Below are positions 1-10,311 of a DNA stretch of 64,000 bases, in pieces. Where the stretch lies: the NCBI RefSeq assembly GCF_040712315.1, contig NC_134023.1, forward strand, positions 16,997,442 to 17,061,441, written 5' to 3'. How positions within the stretch are numbered: the stretch's first letter is position 1; every line of letters begins with the position of its first letter. A program made the position numbers and the translations under genes. This DNA is from Castanea sativa (lineage: Eukaryota; Streptophyta; Magnoliopsida; Fagales; Fagaceae). The notes under the pieces are model-generated. The model did not search any database and was not told the origin of the DNA. It saw only the letters and a list, made by a program, of their open reading frames with translations.

Positions 1-173
1 TTAAGAACAGCGCAACAAAAGATGCCTCCCAGGGAAAGCTAGGACCTAATTAAGAAGGACCGTACAAAATCACCTCATGGCATAGGAAGGAAACGTACTA
101 CCTGGGGACATTAGTAGGACAGAGGTTGAATCACCCATGGAACATAGAGCACCTGAAGAAGTATCACCAATAG
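1..173 (+). pseudogene. Ty3/gypsy integrase C-terminal tail (decayed)
   Basis: Translated on the plus strand, this stretch matches the last ~55 codons of the integrase in the second Tat element (44370-44528): a GPY-like segment with EGPY, then a stretch like YYLxTL, then HPWNxEHL and a terminal stop near 171. An in-frame stop just before EGPY shows that it is dead. The catalytic part would lie upstream of the window. Confidence 0.75.
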
Positions 174-350
174 ATGATGACATCACATTCTTTTCCATTT
201 TATTTTTTTTTCAAACAGCTTTAGTTTTTAGTTTTTATTTTCTACAATACATCTAGTGCCCAAAGGGCAATCTTCTTGTTTTTTATGAACAATATTCTAC
301 TTTTAAGAGTTTATTCAGGACACATTGAATGTTTTTCACTGAGATTCATC

Positions 351-895
351 TACTAAGTCCATAAAATGGACGGATCATCCTAGGAATGATGCAATTCACC
401 AAGTCTATCGAATGGACGGGCCATCCCATGAAGGATGAGTCTACTAAGTCCATAAAATGGACGGATCATCCAAGGAAGGATGAAATTCACCAAGTCCATC
501 AAATGGACGGGCCATCCCCTGAAGGATGAGTCTACTAAGTCTATAAAATGGACGGATCATCCTAGAGAGGATGAAATTCATCAAGTCCATCAAATGGACG
601 GGTCATCCCATGAAGGATGAGTCTACTAAGTCCATAAAATGGACGGATCATCCTAGGAAGGATGAAATTCACCAAGTCCATCAAATGGACGGGCCATCCT
701 GTGAAGGATGAGTCTATTAAGTCCATAAAATAGACGGATCATCCTAGGAAGGATGAAATTCACCAAGTCCATCAAATGGACGGATCATCACATGAAGGAT
801 GAGTATACAAAGTCCATAAGGTGGACGGATCATCCTAGGGAGGATGAAATTCACTAAGTTCATCAGGTGGACGGATTATTAATGAATTTATTAGG
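351..895 (+). repeat. 91-bp tandem array built from 45/46-bp hairpin monomers
   Basis: Unit starts recur at 351, 441, 532, 623, 714 and 805, a period of about 91 bp, with a decayed last unit. Each unit is two related half-units: CTACTAAGTCCATAAAATGG and ATTCACCAAGTCCATCAAAT. Each half-unit holds two short inverted repeats, TCCAT-AAA-ATGGA type and CATCC-TAGGA-GGATG type. It lies between pol and the antisense gene of the old Tat element, a region known in this lineage to spawn satellite-like repeats. Confidence 0.9.
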
Positions 896-1386
896 TCCGT
901 AAAGTGGATGAATCATCCTATGAAGGAAGAAATATAACAAGTCCATAAATATTGACAAAAAATTACAACTACAAATCTAAAGTGGACGAAAACGACGGTC
1001 CGTCAAGGCCATATAGGCGGACGGTTTCGTCCAATAGGATGATAGCAATTCAAACGAATCCATAAGATAGACAGATTCATTAACTAAAGCCAAGTCCTTC
1101 AAAAGGATGGTTGGTGCGCAACTCTCTCAACAGACCTCATGGTGTTATCCTTTTGGACCTCACCGTCAACGAGGTCTTCACCAAAGAGCTCCTCTGTTCC
1201 TTCGAAATCGACGGGGCAAGCAGGGGTCTGGCCTTCAAGATCGATAGAGATATGTGCAAGGTTCAAGTCAGGGAACGAAGCCTTGACTTGATGGAGACAG
1301 TCATCAAAACCGTCGGCAAAGGAGGTACCTAGTTCGCTTAGAAGGGCATCGGAGTCTCGGTATTCCTAGATAGCCTCAGCTTTTGC

Positions 1387-3210
1387 CTAACGGAGACTAT
1401 CCTCTTTATCCTTCAAGGTTTCCCTCAGTAGCTCTACCTCTTTCTCCAAATCACCACGAACCTGCTCCGACAACTTTAGCTTCTTTTCATGACGAAGCTT
1501 CCAGGCCTTCAACTCGTCTAGTTCTTCCACCGTTGCCTTAGACTTTGTACGAACACACTCCAGCGTCTTCTCATTGGCAAGGCAACGGTCCATTAATCCC
1601 TTTGCCATTAAGACCCCTTACACCAATATCAAATACTAAGTATGAACTCGTAAAAATAGTGACGGGTACAAACCTGTGTAAGGCTGAACAATGTCGTCTC
1701 CCCCATTTCTTCCTTAGCATGATTGCCTAGATCCTCGTAGTCCTCATCCTTGATGATGGAGGTAACTTGATTAAGGCCATACTGGGAATCTTCTCGAAGC
1801 AGGACGAGAGGTATCTCCTTGACGGGGTTTGGATTGACCATCAGACCCTTACCCTTGCCTAAGCCTAGCTTTGGGGGCAACTTAAACACGCCAGGAGCTT
1901 GACCAGTAGCCAGCCCCGTCACCACCTACTGTTTCTTGCTATGACGGTCAATTTTTTCGGACGGTTGCCTTTTAGCGGACGGGAGATTTGGGCCCGTCTT
2001 AGGGGCAAGCTCACCACCTTTCTTTTTCTTAGTAGCAGCCTGCTGCTTGATCAATGCCCTTCTCCTGGCATCTTCCATTTCTACAAAAAGTGGACGGGTA
2101 AAAATGATGGTAAATAATAATACAAGTACAGCAAGCCAGGAGACTTACGTCTGCGTATTTTTATGTCTTATAGACGAGCAGCGATAATGGGTTCTGGACC
2201 ATCACAGTACCAATGGAGGGTGTCCAAAGTGACAAGGTTTATCCAAGTCCTCTCCGACAGTCTAGTGGTCTTGAAAATTTTCTCAAGGAAACCAAATTGC
2301 TCGACGGTAACCGGTGGACGGTCGTGAGCTGAAAAAAGAGACAGTTAGAATCACCAATCGAAAATATAAGGACAAAACTTGATAAGGACGGACACATACC
2401 AGACGGGGGCATTATGCCCCATGTCGTATCAACGGGCATATACTCATGGTCACCTGGATGGCCCATCCAGTTGTCCCCACGGAGAAAAAAATAACGACCT
2501 TTCCAGTTCCTGTTAGAGTTTAGGGTCTCGCACACTAACCTAAGTACCGAGCTCTGAGGAAGAAAACTATACATCCCCTTTGATTGGGCGATCTCAGAAG
2601 GATGGTAACAATGGAAAAATTCTTCCACTGTTAGCTGTCGCGCACCATTTGATATCACCCCATACAAGACTTCTACACCCAGAAAAACCCTCTAGGCATT
2701 TGGAGAAATCTAAGAAACGGACAGTCCCAGGTATTGTAGAAGACGTCGGTGAAGAGCACTCAATGGAAAGTGAAGCCTAGCTTTCAACATTTGCTCGTAC
2801 ACCCCAACGTCTTCAAGATCCTTATAATAGCATTTCTCTGATTTGAAGGGTAGATGGATAGATATGTTGTCGGGAATCTGGTACTTCTCCCTAAGTGTAT
2901 TGAAGTGTGGTTGCTTAATGGAAGAGACGAAGTCATTCACCGTCCACAAAAGGAGCATTATGAATTCCCTGAACCCATCAAGACCTATGACGGACTAAAT
3001 GGAAGGGTCTATGCCGTCTAGGTTATCATTTGAGTCATACCCAGACCTGTCCTCATCCTGCACCTCATCCTCCATATTGGAAGGAGAGTTGGCTGATGGT
3101 TCCCTCTCCTCGCTGGAGATGCCCAAGTCAGTTTGACCTGACGGAAATACCTCATTGTAGCCCGCTCCCTCGTAGACAAATGACTGACCACTTGAGACAT
3201 CACTAGACAT
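1387..3210 (-). pseudogene. Antisense gene remnant of the old Tat element (putative gypsy-type transposon domain plus coiled coil)
   Basis: Read on the minus strand from 3210. An acidic Ser-rich N-terminus starts MSSDVSSG (3210-2995). Next comes a segment with REKYQIPD (2958-2710), then a domain with LTVEEFFHCYHPSEI, NRNWKGRYFF and GHPGDH (2667-2239), and finally a charged coiled coil starting MAKGLMDR (1608-1387). The middle resembles the family Pfam calls putative gypsy type transposon. Introns are inferred at 2399-2329 (GT..AG), 2148-2081 and about 1673-1615, matching intron positions in the second element. Stops interrupt the frame, so it is a pseudogene. Its function is unknown. Confidence 0.7.
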
Positions 3211-3430
3211 CTGACACCTATAAATGAAGGATAAAGAAAACCTAAGACTCTAGGTCTACACTAACGACGGACCAACGTACACAAATAAAGAAAGAAAGAG
3301 AAATTAAGAAAAAGAGAAGAATACTCAAAGCTTGACAGTACGATAAGGGCGGTGGAAGAAATGAAAAGAACAGTAATATTGATTTGTTGAGGCGACGGAT
3401 CGAGTAGAGTGGACGGTTGCGCTTTGACCA

Positions 3431-3440
3431 GTATATATTT
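3431..3440 (-). promoter_or_regulatory. TATA-like box for the antisense gene (old Tat element)
   Basis: The minus strand reads AAATATATAC about 220 bp upstream of the antisense start at 3210. The second Tat element has a TATA-like box in the corresponding place (about 47889-47898). No transcript evidence is available. Confidence 0.45.
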
Positions 3441-3633
3441 AGAGGGAATGACGTGGAAGATGAAGGGATGCCTCGATCCAAGAAAACAGTCAATCGAAGT
3501 CTGCCACATGTCCCTGATGCAATAATGACTCTGGTAGCCTATCAATCAAAACACGCTTCTCAAGGATGGAGGCACACCGTCATTCTATAGGTCCACATAG
3601 AACAGGTGACGGATCCATGGAATGAGGGGCAAC

Positions 3634-3828
3634 TAAAAAGGATTAAAAGTTGTGGATGACGGATCCGTTTGAGTAAACATGACGCGTATAGATTGGCAGG
3701 ATGATAGTAGACGGATCCAAGATGCACGGACAAAAGTTGGACGGATCCAGGGTCACGTGACATCCATCTGATTTAATCCACCTCCAAGGACTCTTAAATG
3801 GAAATAACTTGCATCTTACGATTAACTC
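3634..3828 (+). mobile_element. 3' LTR of old Tat element, left piece
   Basis: The purine tract GAGGGGCAAC ends at 3633 and matches the polypurine tract before the 3' LTR at 48098. The LTR begins TAAAAAGG (a TG start apparently mutated to TA) and runs into the AACTC target duplication of the inserted element at 3829. It continues at 9970. Confidence 0.65.
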
Positions 3829-4919
3829 TGTAAAGTTGTGATTTACAACTATGTTTTATGTTGGCTTTATTCCATGAGAAAAGTGTTGTATTTGCTTTAA
3901 TTTTGTTCCTTGTATTTTGTGGGATTTTGTTGTATTGGGTTTACTATTAAGTTGGTGAAGAATCAAGCTTGAAATGAAGAATCAGTGCATTTTCGCGATT
4001 GGCTCGCGAGTATCTCGTGAGAAGAGTATCCCACGAAAAGGGCATGTGAGGAGCACATGACTGGAAGCTGAAGAGTCGTGCCAGGCTGTTGTTTTCGCGA
4101 GTGTCTCACGGGTAAGGCCTTCCCGTGAGGTAGTCGCAAAACTCTTTGCCTGGAGGTTTTTTAAGTGTGACTTTCTTACCATTCACCTATACTATATATA
4201 CCATCATTACCCACAAATGTGTAAAGAGGCTATTCAGAGAGAAAAACCCTAGATAGGTTTTCAACAACACACACACCCATCTTTTAGAGAGAGAGAGCTA
4301 CTCATCCTTAGAGAAAAATCATTGTAGCCTCTTCTCCTTCCCTCTCCCATTGTCATACCTTGAGAGGATATTTGTACCCAAACACAATCCACACCTTTTC
4401 AGAGTGTAGAGAGTGTTTTAGAACTTGGAAAGCTTTGGGGATTTGCCAAAAGAAGCCGGTGAGGCTTGGCAGATGCAATCGAGCGTATTGTGAGATCTGG
4501 AAAGCTAGAGAAGACATGACTCCGTGAAGTCCGTTGGTAGCAGGAGCTTGGAGGGCTTAAGTACATTAGATAAACTAGGCTTGGAGGGTTTTTTGTTATT
4601 TGTGTACTTCAACTTTATTCTCTAGTAGATCGATTACCGCTTGGAAGGCAGCGGAGAGGTTTTTCACCGAGTTCTTCGGTTTTCACTTCGATAACACATC
4701 GGCGTGTTATCTTGTGTTTGCATCCTTCTTCTCTTACTCTTGTGTCTTACTTTTATTGTTTGTTGTTCATGTTTATGCACTAGAGTAGTATCAGTTGTTT
4801 GCGCTTCATTTACTCTTGTTTCTGCACTTAGATAAGTTAGAGTAAAAGCAATCTAGCCGTAATTTTTTATTTTGGGGACTAAACAAGCTCTTGTGTTTTA
4901 ACACAAATCTAGACTTTCA
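3829..4919 (+). repeat. 5' LTR of the gag-only element
   Basis: The 1091-bp repeat runs TG..CA. It carries a TATA box (TATATATA, 4193-4200), followed by Ct-rich and GA-rich leader sequence. Upstream, in U3, are clusters of TCGCGA-like palindromes (3991-4042 and 4092-4139). The copies at 8837-9964 and 32213-33286 share these parts. Confidence 0.92.
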
Positions 4920-4921
4920 AT

Positions 4922-4933
4922 TGGTATCAGAGC
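4922..4933 (+). other. Primer binding site (initiator tRNA-Met)
   Basis: TGGTATCAGAGC starts three bases after the LTR end. It is the standard complement of the plant initiator methionine tRNA 3' end used by Copia-type elements. Confidence 0.92.
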
Positions 4934-4983
4934 GGGTGCCCTTGTTTTGGTTTCATTACCTAAGTGTGATCCTTGACCCCTTT

Positions 4984-6021
4984 ATGTGTTTTGCCATAGA
5001 TAGTATTTTGTATGCTTCTATGGATTTTGTTGATTGTAACATGCCATGTGTTTGTGAAAATGCCTTTATGAGTGTTAATCCTCAAAATTGTGATGACATG
5101 TTACATGAATCTATGGTTGTTGTTGATATTCCAAATGTCAAAATCTTGAAGAAAAAGGCTAAGAAGGTTCATGAGAATTTGAGCAAGTTTATGTGTGAAA
5201 ATGATGATTTGATTGCTAAGTTGAATGAACCCAATAAATTGGTTGAAAAGTATAAGAAACTTGCTAAAATTTCTCTTGAAATGCTAAAAGAGTTTGAATG
5301 TTTAAATATGGACTTGGATGCTAAACTTGTTTTGTCTAACAAACTTGTTAATGAGTTAAGATGTGAAAATGAATCTCTTAAGATGCATGCCAAGTGTTTG
5401 ATTGCTGAACCTATTGCTAGAAATGATGAAAATATTTGTTGCAATCATGTTGTGGTACCCGATTTTGTGCCTAGTGTGAGTTCTACCTCTAATGACAAAT
5501 TGATGTACATTCCTCCACACAAAAGAAACCAAAAAGTGGAGAGAAAGGCTCTTAAGCCAAAGCCTCCATTTAGGTCTCAATCTAAGATTTTGGATGGATC
5601 TAAGTTTGTTCCAACTTACCACCATTGCGGTGTGATTGGTCACATAAGACCACAATGTCCCAAGTTGAAGAGAGAACAAAACCGTGTTGTTAGATCCCTC
5701 TCTAAAAAGCCTAGTGGACCTAAACCCATTGTTTGTCACCATTGTGGTGCCCTTGGTCATCTAAGACCTCATTGCTCTAAGTTTCAAGCTCTTAAAAGAA
5801 TCAAAAGAAAAGAGAAACTTGAGCTTCTTGGAAGTTGTGCTTTGCAAGCAAACCCGATTTTGGGTGAAAATGGTAAGTTGTTGAAGAAAGTTTTTGATGT
5901 TCTTACCTCCTTGTCTATGTGCATCTTCGGTTCTCATTCTTCTAACCCTCATCTCACTTCTCATGAGACACTCATTCTAAACAATCGTTCCGTTTGGATG
6001 AGGAAGGGTTCCCATGGTTGA
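4984..6021 (+). CDS. Gag-like protein: coiled coil plus zinc knuckles
   Basis: The open frame runs from an upstream position inside the LTR to a stop at 6019-6021. The first ATG after the primer site is 4984, giving about 345 aa; the ATG at 5020 is an alternative. Residues ~50-150 are rich in Lys, Glu, Leu and Asn in heptad-like spacing, probably a coiled coil. A basic linker follows. The first knuckle (about 5615-5660) reads YHHCGVIGHIRPQC, so its first Cys is replaced by Tyr; the second (about 5734-5775) is an intact CHHCGALGHLRPHC. No Gag N-terminal domain typical of Copia is obvious, so this may be only the nucleocapsid half. Expected role: RNA binding and particle assembly, possibly as a parasite of another element. 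Confidence 0.75.
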   Translation: MCFAIDSILYASMDFVDCNMPCVCENAFMSVNPQNCDDMLHESMVVVDIPNVKILKKKAKKVHENLSKFMCENDDLIAKLNEPNKLVEKYKKLAKISLEMLKEFECLNMDLDAKLVLSNKLVNELRCENESLKMHAKCLIAEPIARNDENICCNHVVVPDFVPSVSSTSNDKLMYIPPHKRNQKVERKALKPKPPFRSQSKILDGSKFVPTYHHCGVIGHIRPQCPKLKREQNRVVRSLSKKPSGPKPIVCHHCGALGHLRPHCSKFQALKRIKRKEKLELLGSCALQANPILGENGKLLKKVFDVLTSLSMCIFGSHSSNPHLTSHETLILNNRSVWMRKGSHG

Positions 6022-8824
6022 GCTTTTGCTCTTTTGGTCCTTGATCTAATTTTTTCGATCTTTGTAGGACCCTTCATGCATTAGATGCTTCATTGTCATG
6101 CATTTGTGCATCATGCATCTCTTTATATGCATTGCTTTTGTTTTTTATCTTACTTTATTACTTTTGTTTTTGTGTGTGTAAAAATCCAAAAACACATAAA
6201 AAGTGAAAAATTCAAAAAGTTTGATCGGATATGTTTGAGCACACATTACATGTGAGTTTGGCCTAGTACTTTTGTACTAATGGCATAGTGCATTTACGAG
6301 CTTAGCTTGTTTTGTATGTACATCTTTCTTTGTGGGACAAATCTTGAAATCTATGTGTGATTGTTGTAAATCGATCTTCAAGCTTATCATGAATGATTAG
6401 TCAATAGTCTTGTTGGTCTTGATACATGCATAGACTTGTGCCTATATCTTTTCCAACGTTTTTATCTTTTTGCTTAAAGAGCTCATCAAATGTAAAATCT
6501 CGAAAAGAGATATTGAGCTGCAAAAACCGTCGCATATACTAGCATTTGACTAGGAAAAAGGGAAAGCGACTTGTATTGAAATGTATGGTGCCTCAAAAAG
6601 CCAAAGGCTTATTCACAAAGTTAAAATATCAAAAGTTCAGGCATCGATCTCAAAATGAGTTGTACTTTGTTCAAAAATGATCATATGTTATGTTTTGTAC
6701 TGGAGCCAAATGAAAAGTTTCAAAGTTATGTAATCATTCTTGTGAGAGGTCATATATGTTCATTTCTATAATTGAGATAGTCCACTTGACTTAGTACTAG
6801 TTGTGTATGACTTGATTGAATTGATCATTGAAGTTTCACTCTAGACTAAGGACTATTCCACATTTGATACTCACACACAACACACAAGACTTTGTTCAAT
6901 GAATGCTTATTTCATTTGTGTGATTGTACATGATCAAATGTGATGTGTGTGTGCTTAACCTTATGTGGATCAAACCAAAAAGATTTTGTTCTTTTTGTTT
7001 GCTTTTGGAAGTGATTTGTATCACTCATGTTTTTCAAAGTTTTTCAAGTTGTTTTTGTGTGAAAAACATGTTTTCTGGGTGTTTTCATGATGTAAGCTCA
7101 ATTACAAGTTAAAGGGTCCAATTCTCCAGTTTTTCAGCTTTGGACAAAAAGTTTCGCGACTGTTTCGCGAGTAAAGCTTACCAGCGAGATACCAGCGAAA
7201 TTTCGCTAGTATCTCGATAGTATGTAACTAGTAAAAATTCCCAGATCAGCTTTTTAAAGGGCATTTCATGAGTCATTTGTTTTAAACGTCTCCCATCCTA
7301 TCCCAAACCCCTGTTTTAATGTTTCTACATCAAAACCCAACTAAATTCAAGTGTTTTTCATTCCATTAACATCTCTAAGATAATATTTAACTCTTTTCAT
7401 TGATTTTGATCCTTAGATTATGTTTTTGAGGGTTTATGTACATAGTTGGGATTTTCTCAAATGGGAGTTGGAAACTTATTTTTTGTCAATCTTTTTTATT
7501 GGGCTTTGTTTAAATGATGATTTTCTTTGGATGTTGGCCCCTTGTGGCAAAAATAAGATGTATTTAGGTAAGATTTTCATATGTTCTTGCCTTGTTTAAC
7601 ATACATGTGTAGTGTGTGCACTCTAGGTGTTTGATAAAATGTCCAAATGACATTTTCTCGCTATTTTGGACTCCGATGAGTACCAAATTTTGGGGATCAC
7701 CATAATTATTCATGTTTATCATGTTTTGATCATTGGTGGTGTGTTTTATACACTTTGCCCCGTGAGTGCTTATTCATGCATTGGTCATGCATCTCACATG
7801 CTCACTAGATGCACACTAGATTCATATTTGCTGCACACACTTTAACACTTGACATGTTTTGCATTCACTCATGCTAGTTAAGTCTCTTTAGACCTTTTAG
7901 CACATATAACATGTTCTTGTGTTTACGTCATGCCTTTGTCTATACTTTGTTCCATCATCCTTAGCATGTCATGTTTACTTTATGCTTTATAGCATTGTCT
8001 TCTTAAGATGTTTTATCTTTAGTTTGAGCTCTATTTTCTCATTCATCTGCACCCGTCATGCATCTTGTCGTTGTTCATATCTTCTCTTCTTTCCCTCCTT
8101 CCTCTTGCTTCACTTGTCTATTCGTGACAAAAAATGGGAGAGTATACCGTTGTGTTTTGTCATTTCTATATGACTCATGTGCACATTCTTAGGGGGAAAA
8201 ATTCTACCTCGTGCACATTTGAAGGGGGAGAAAGCCATAGGAGAGATGCATATACCAAGGGGGAGAAGACATCTTTTTTGAGAAAACCTTGTTTTGCTTT
8301 ATGCTTGTTTTCTCGTTGCTTTATGGTGCTTTGAGTTACTTTTAGTATCTATGCTTTGTTGCTCTCATTGCGTCGTGTTTTTGTGTTGGAACACTCTTGT
8401 ACCTTTGTTGGATCTTGTATCCTTAATGCAAATACCTTTGATGTTTTGCATTGGTTGTTTGGTGGACATGCATATATCTTTTGTCATTATGCTTTATTGA
8501 TTACATGTTCGGATAATCATTTGCTTTGCTATATGATCATTGTAGTCATTTTCATATGACTGTTTTGGTGTATGATCAAGTTGCTCATATGTTTCACATC
8601 ATGTTTACTTGATCGCATTTTATTTGTTACATTATACTTGTCCTTATATCACTTGATTTACCTTGAGGGTCTAGTGCGTTTTGTGCAAGTGTTTCAAGTT
8701 ACAGGTATATATGTTCCAAGTGCTTCACAGCTTCTAGATTTAGGTGTGAGTGAGTTTTGCCATTGTTTCCAAACTCTCATTTAAGTCTAGAGTCTGTTAT
8801 AGGGTGTTTTGTCACGAAATAGCC
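6022..8824 (+). other. Non-coding interior of the gag-only element
   Basis: This 2.8-kb stretch has no frame above about 85 codons and no recognisable pol motif. It contains a TCGCGA-rich block at 7150-7225 resembling the LTR palindromes. Purine tracts at 8191-8197, 8222-8233 and 8257-8268 resemble the final polypurine tract. Confidence 0.7.
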
Positions 8825-8835
8825 AAAGGGGGAGA
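8825..8835 (+). other. Polypurine tract
   Basis: AAAGGGGGAGA lies immediately before the 3' LTR start at 8837, in the usual place for plus-strand priming. Confidence 0.88.
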
Positions 8836-8836
8836 T

Positions 8837-9964
8837 TGTAAAGTTGTGATTTACAACTATGTTTTATGTTGGCTTTATTCCATGACAAAAGTGTTGTATT
8901 TGCTTTAATTTTGTTCCTTGTATTTTGTAGGATTTTATTGTATTGGGTTTACTATTAAGTTGGTGAAGAATCAAGCTTGAAATGAAGAATCAGTGCATTT
9001 TCGCGATTGGCTCCCGAGTATCTCGCGAGAAGAGTATCCCGCGAAAAGGGCATGTAAGGAGCACATGACTGGAAGCTGAAGAGTCATGCCAGGCTGTCGT
9101 TTTCGCGAGTGTCTCGCGAGTAAGGCCTTCCCGCGAGGTAGTCGCGAAACTCTCTGCTTGGAGGTTTTTTAAGTGTGACTTTCTTACCCTTCACCATACT
9201 ATATATACCCTCATTACCCACAAATGTGTAAAGAGGCTATTCAAAGAGAAAAATCTTATAGGTTTTCAACAACACACACACCCATCTTTTAGAGAGAGAG
9301 CTACTCATCCTTAGAGAAAAATCATTGTAACCTCTTCTCCTTCCCCCTCCCATTGTCATACCTTGAGAGGAGATTTGTACCCAAACACAACCCACACCTT
9401 TTTAAAGTGTAGAGAGTGTTTTGGAATTTGGGAAGTTTTGGGGATTTGTCAAAAGAAGCCGGTGAGGCTTGGCGGATGCAATCGGGTGTATTGCAAGATC
9501 CAGAAAGCCAGAGAAGACATGACTTCATGAAGTCCGTTGGTAGCAGGAGCTTGGAGGGCTCAAGTGCATTGGATAGACTAGGCTTGGAGGGTCTTTTGTT
9601 ATTCGTGTACTCTAACTTTATTCTCTAGTGGATCGATTACCGCTTAGAGGGCGGTGGAGAGGTTTTTTGCCAAGTTCTTCGGTTTCCTCTTCGATAACAC
9701 ATCGGTGTGTTATTTTGTGTTTGCATCCTTCTCCTCTAACTCTTTTGCCTTACTTTTATTGTTTGTTATTCATGTTTATACACTAGAGTAGTATCGGTTG
9801 TTTTCGCTTCGTTTACTCTTGTTTTCGCTTCATTTACTCTTGTTTTCGCTTCATTTACTCTTGTTTCCGCACTTAGATAAGTTAGAGTAAAAGCAATCTA
9901 GCCGTAATTTTTTATTTTGGGGACTAAACAACCTCTTATGTTTTAACACAAATCCGAACTTTCA
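8837..9964 (+). repeat. 3' LTR of the gag-only element
   Basis: The 1128-bp repeat matches the 5' LTR. It is longer mainly because a 22-bp motif containing CGCTTCATTTACTCTTG is present three times at 9797-9870 against once in the 5' LTR. It has a TATA box near 9200-9207. Many differences between the two LTRs are C/T or G/A at CpG sites. Confidence 0.92.
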
Positions 9965-9969
9965 AACTC

Positions 9970-10311
9970 TAACTCATAGAGTCCTAATGCGTATAGAATC
10001 TGAACTAAGAAGGATTCCATAATATACGCCCATTCATGGAGACCTTTCCTAGAAGGAAACCACCATGATGCGCAAGAAATGGAGGCCAACTCTACTATAA
10101 AAACCCATGAACCCTCATAATACCAGGTACGCATAATTCATTCCAGCTTTGGCACTCTAGAGTTGTGAAAAGTTCTAACTTGACCATTAGAGGGTTTTTG
10201 GCCGGCACCACACCAGTGCTCTCTGTTAGGTCTTCTTTTTTTGTGTTGTGCAGGTGTTGTTTTGAGCACGTGAGGACCGCGTAATTAATTGGTGATTTTT
10301 CGTCATCATCA
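9970..10311 (+). mobile_element. 3' LTR of old Tat element, right piece
   Basis: Continuation of the LTR broken at 3828. It contains a TATA box (TATAAAAACC, about 10096) and ends CGTCATCATCA, like the Tat LTRs ending at 43844 and 48746. With the left piece the LTR would be about 537 bp. Confidence 0.7.

Larger units (their letters stand above)
3829..9964 (+). mobile_element. Non-autonomous gag-only LTR retrotransposon (TR-GAG-like), complete with target duplication
   Basis: The 6136-bp element has direct LTRs at 3829-4919 and 8837-9964, both starting TGTAAAG and ending TTTCA. A primer binding site (TGGTATCAGAGC, complementary to initiator tRNA-Met) follows the 5' LTR, and a polypurine tract (8825-8835) precedes the 3' LTR. 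The 5-bp target duplication AACTC is perfect (3824-3828 and 9965-9969). The only substantial frame encodes a Gag-like zinc-knuckle protein. No protease, integrase, reverse transcriptase or RNase H motif is visible in the 3.9-kb interior. The primer site and the knuckle style fit a Copia (SIRE-like) origin, which is inference. It needs enzymes from another element. Confidence 0.9.
1..10311 (+). mobile_element. 3' part of an old Tat-type Ty3/gypsy retrotransposon, interrupted by a younger element
   Basis: The window opens inside an LTR element whose 5' half lies outside it. In order it shows the end of an integrase reading frame (1-173), a tandem hairpin array (351-895), an antisense gene remnant (3210-1387, minus strand), and a 3' LTR split into 3634-3828 and 9970-10311 by insertion of the gag-only element at 3829-9964. 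The same order of parts occurs in the better preserved element at 43197-48746, which is the main support for the reading. An extra antisense frame between pol and 3' LTR is known for the plant Tat lineage. The 5' LTR and target duplication cannot be seen. Confidence 0.8.

Noticed and set aside
1111..1332. Plus-strand 73-aa frame in the old Tat element
   Set aside because: It lies on the strand opposite the antisense gene's coiled-coil exon region and resembles nothing; it is probably a shadow.
4891..4983. Gag start at the ATG at 4891
   Set aside because: This ATG lies inside the 5' LTR before the primer site; the first start in the interior is 4984.
8300..8784. Cluster of overlapping small membrane-like frames in the gag-only element
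   Set aside because: They are Phe/Leu/Cys-rich because the DNA is T-rich, they overlap in several frames, and they show no domain.
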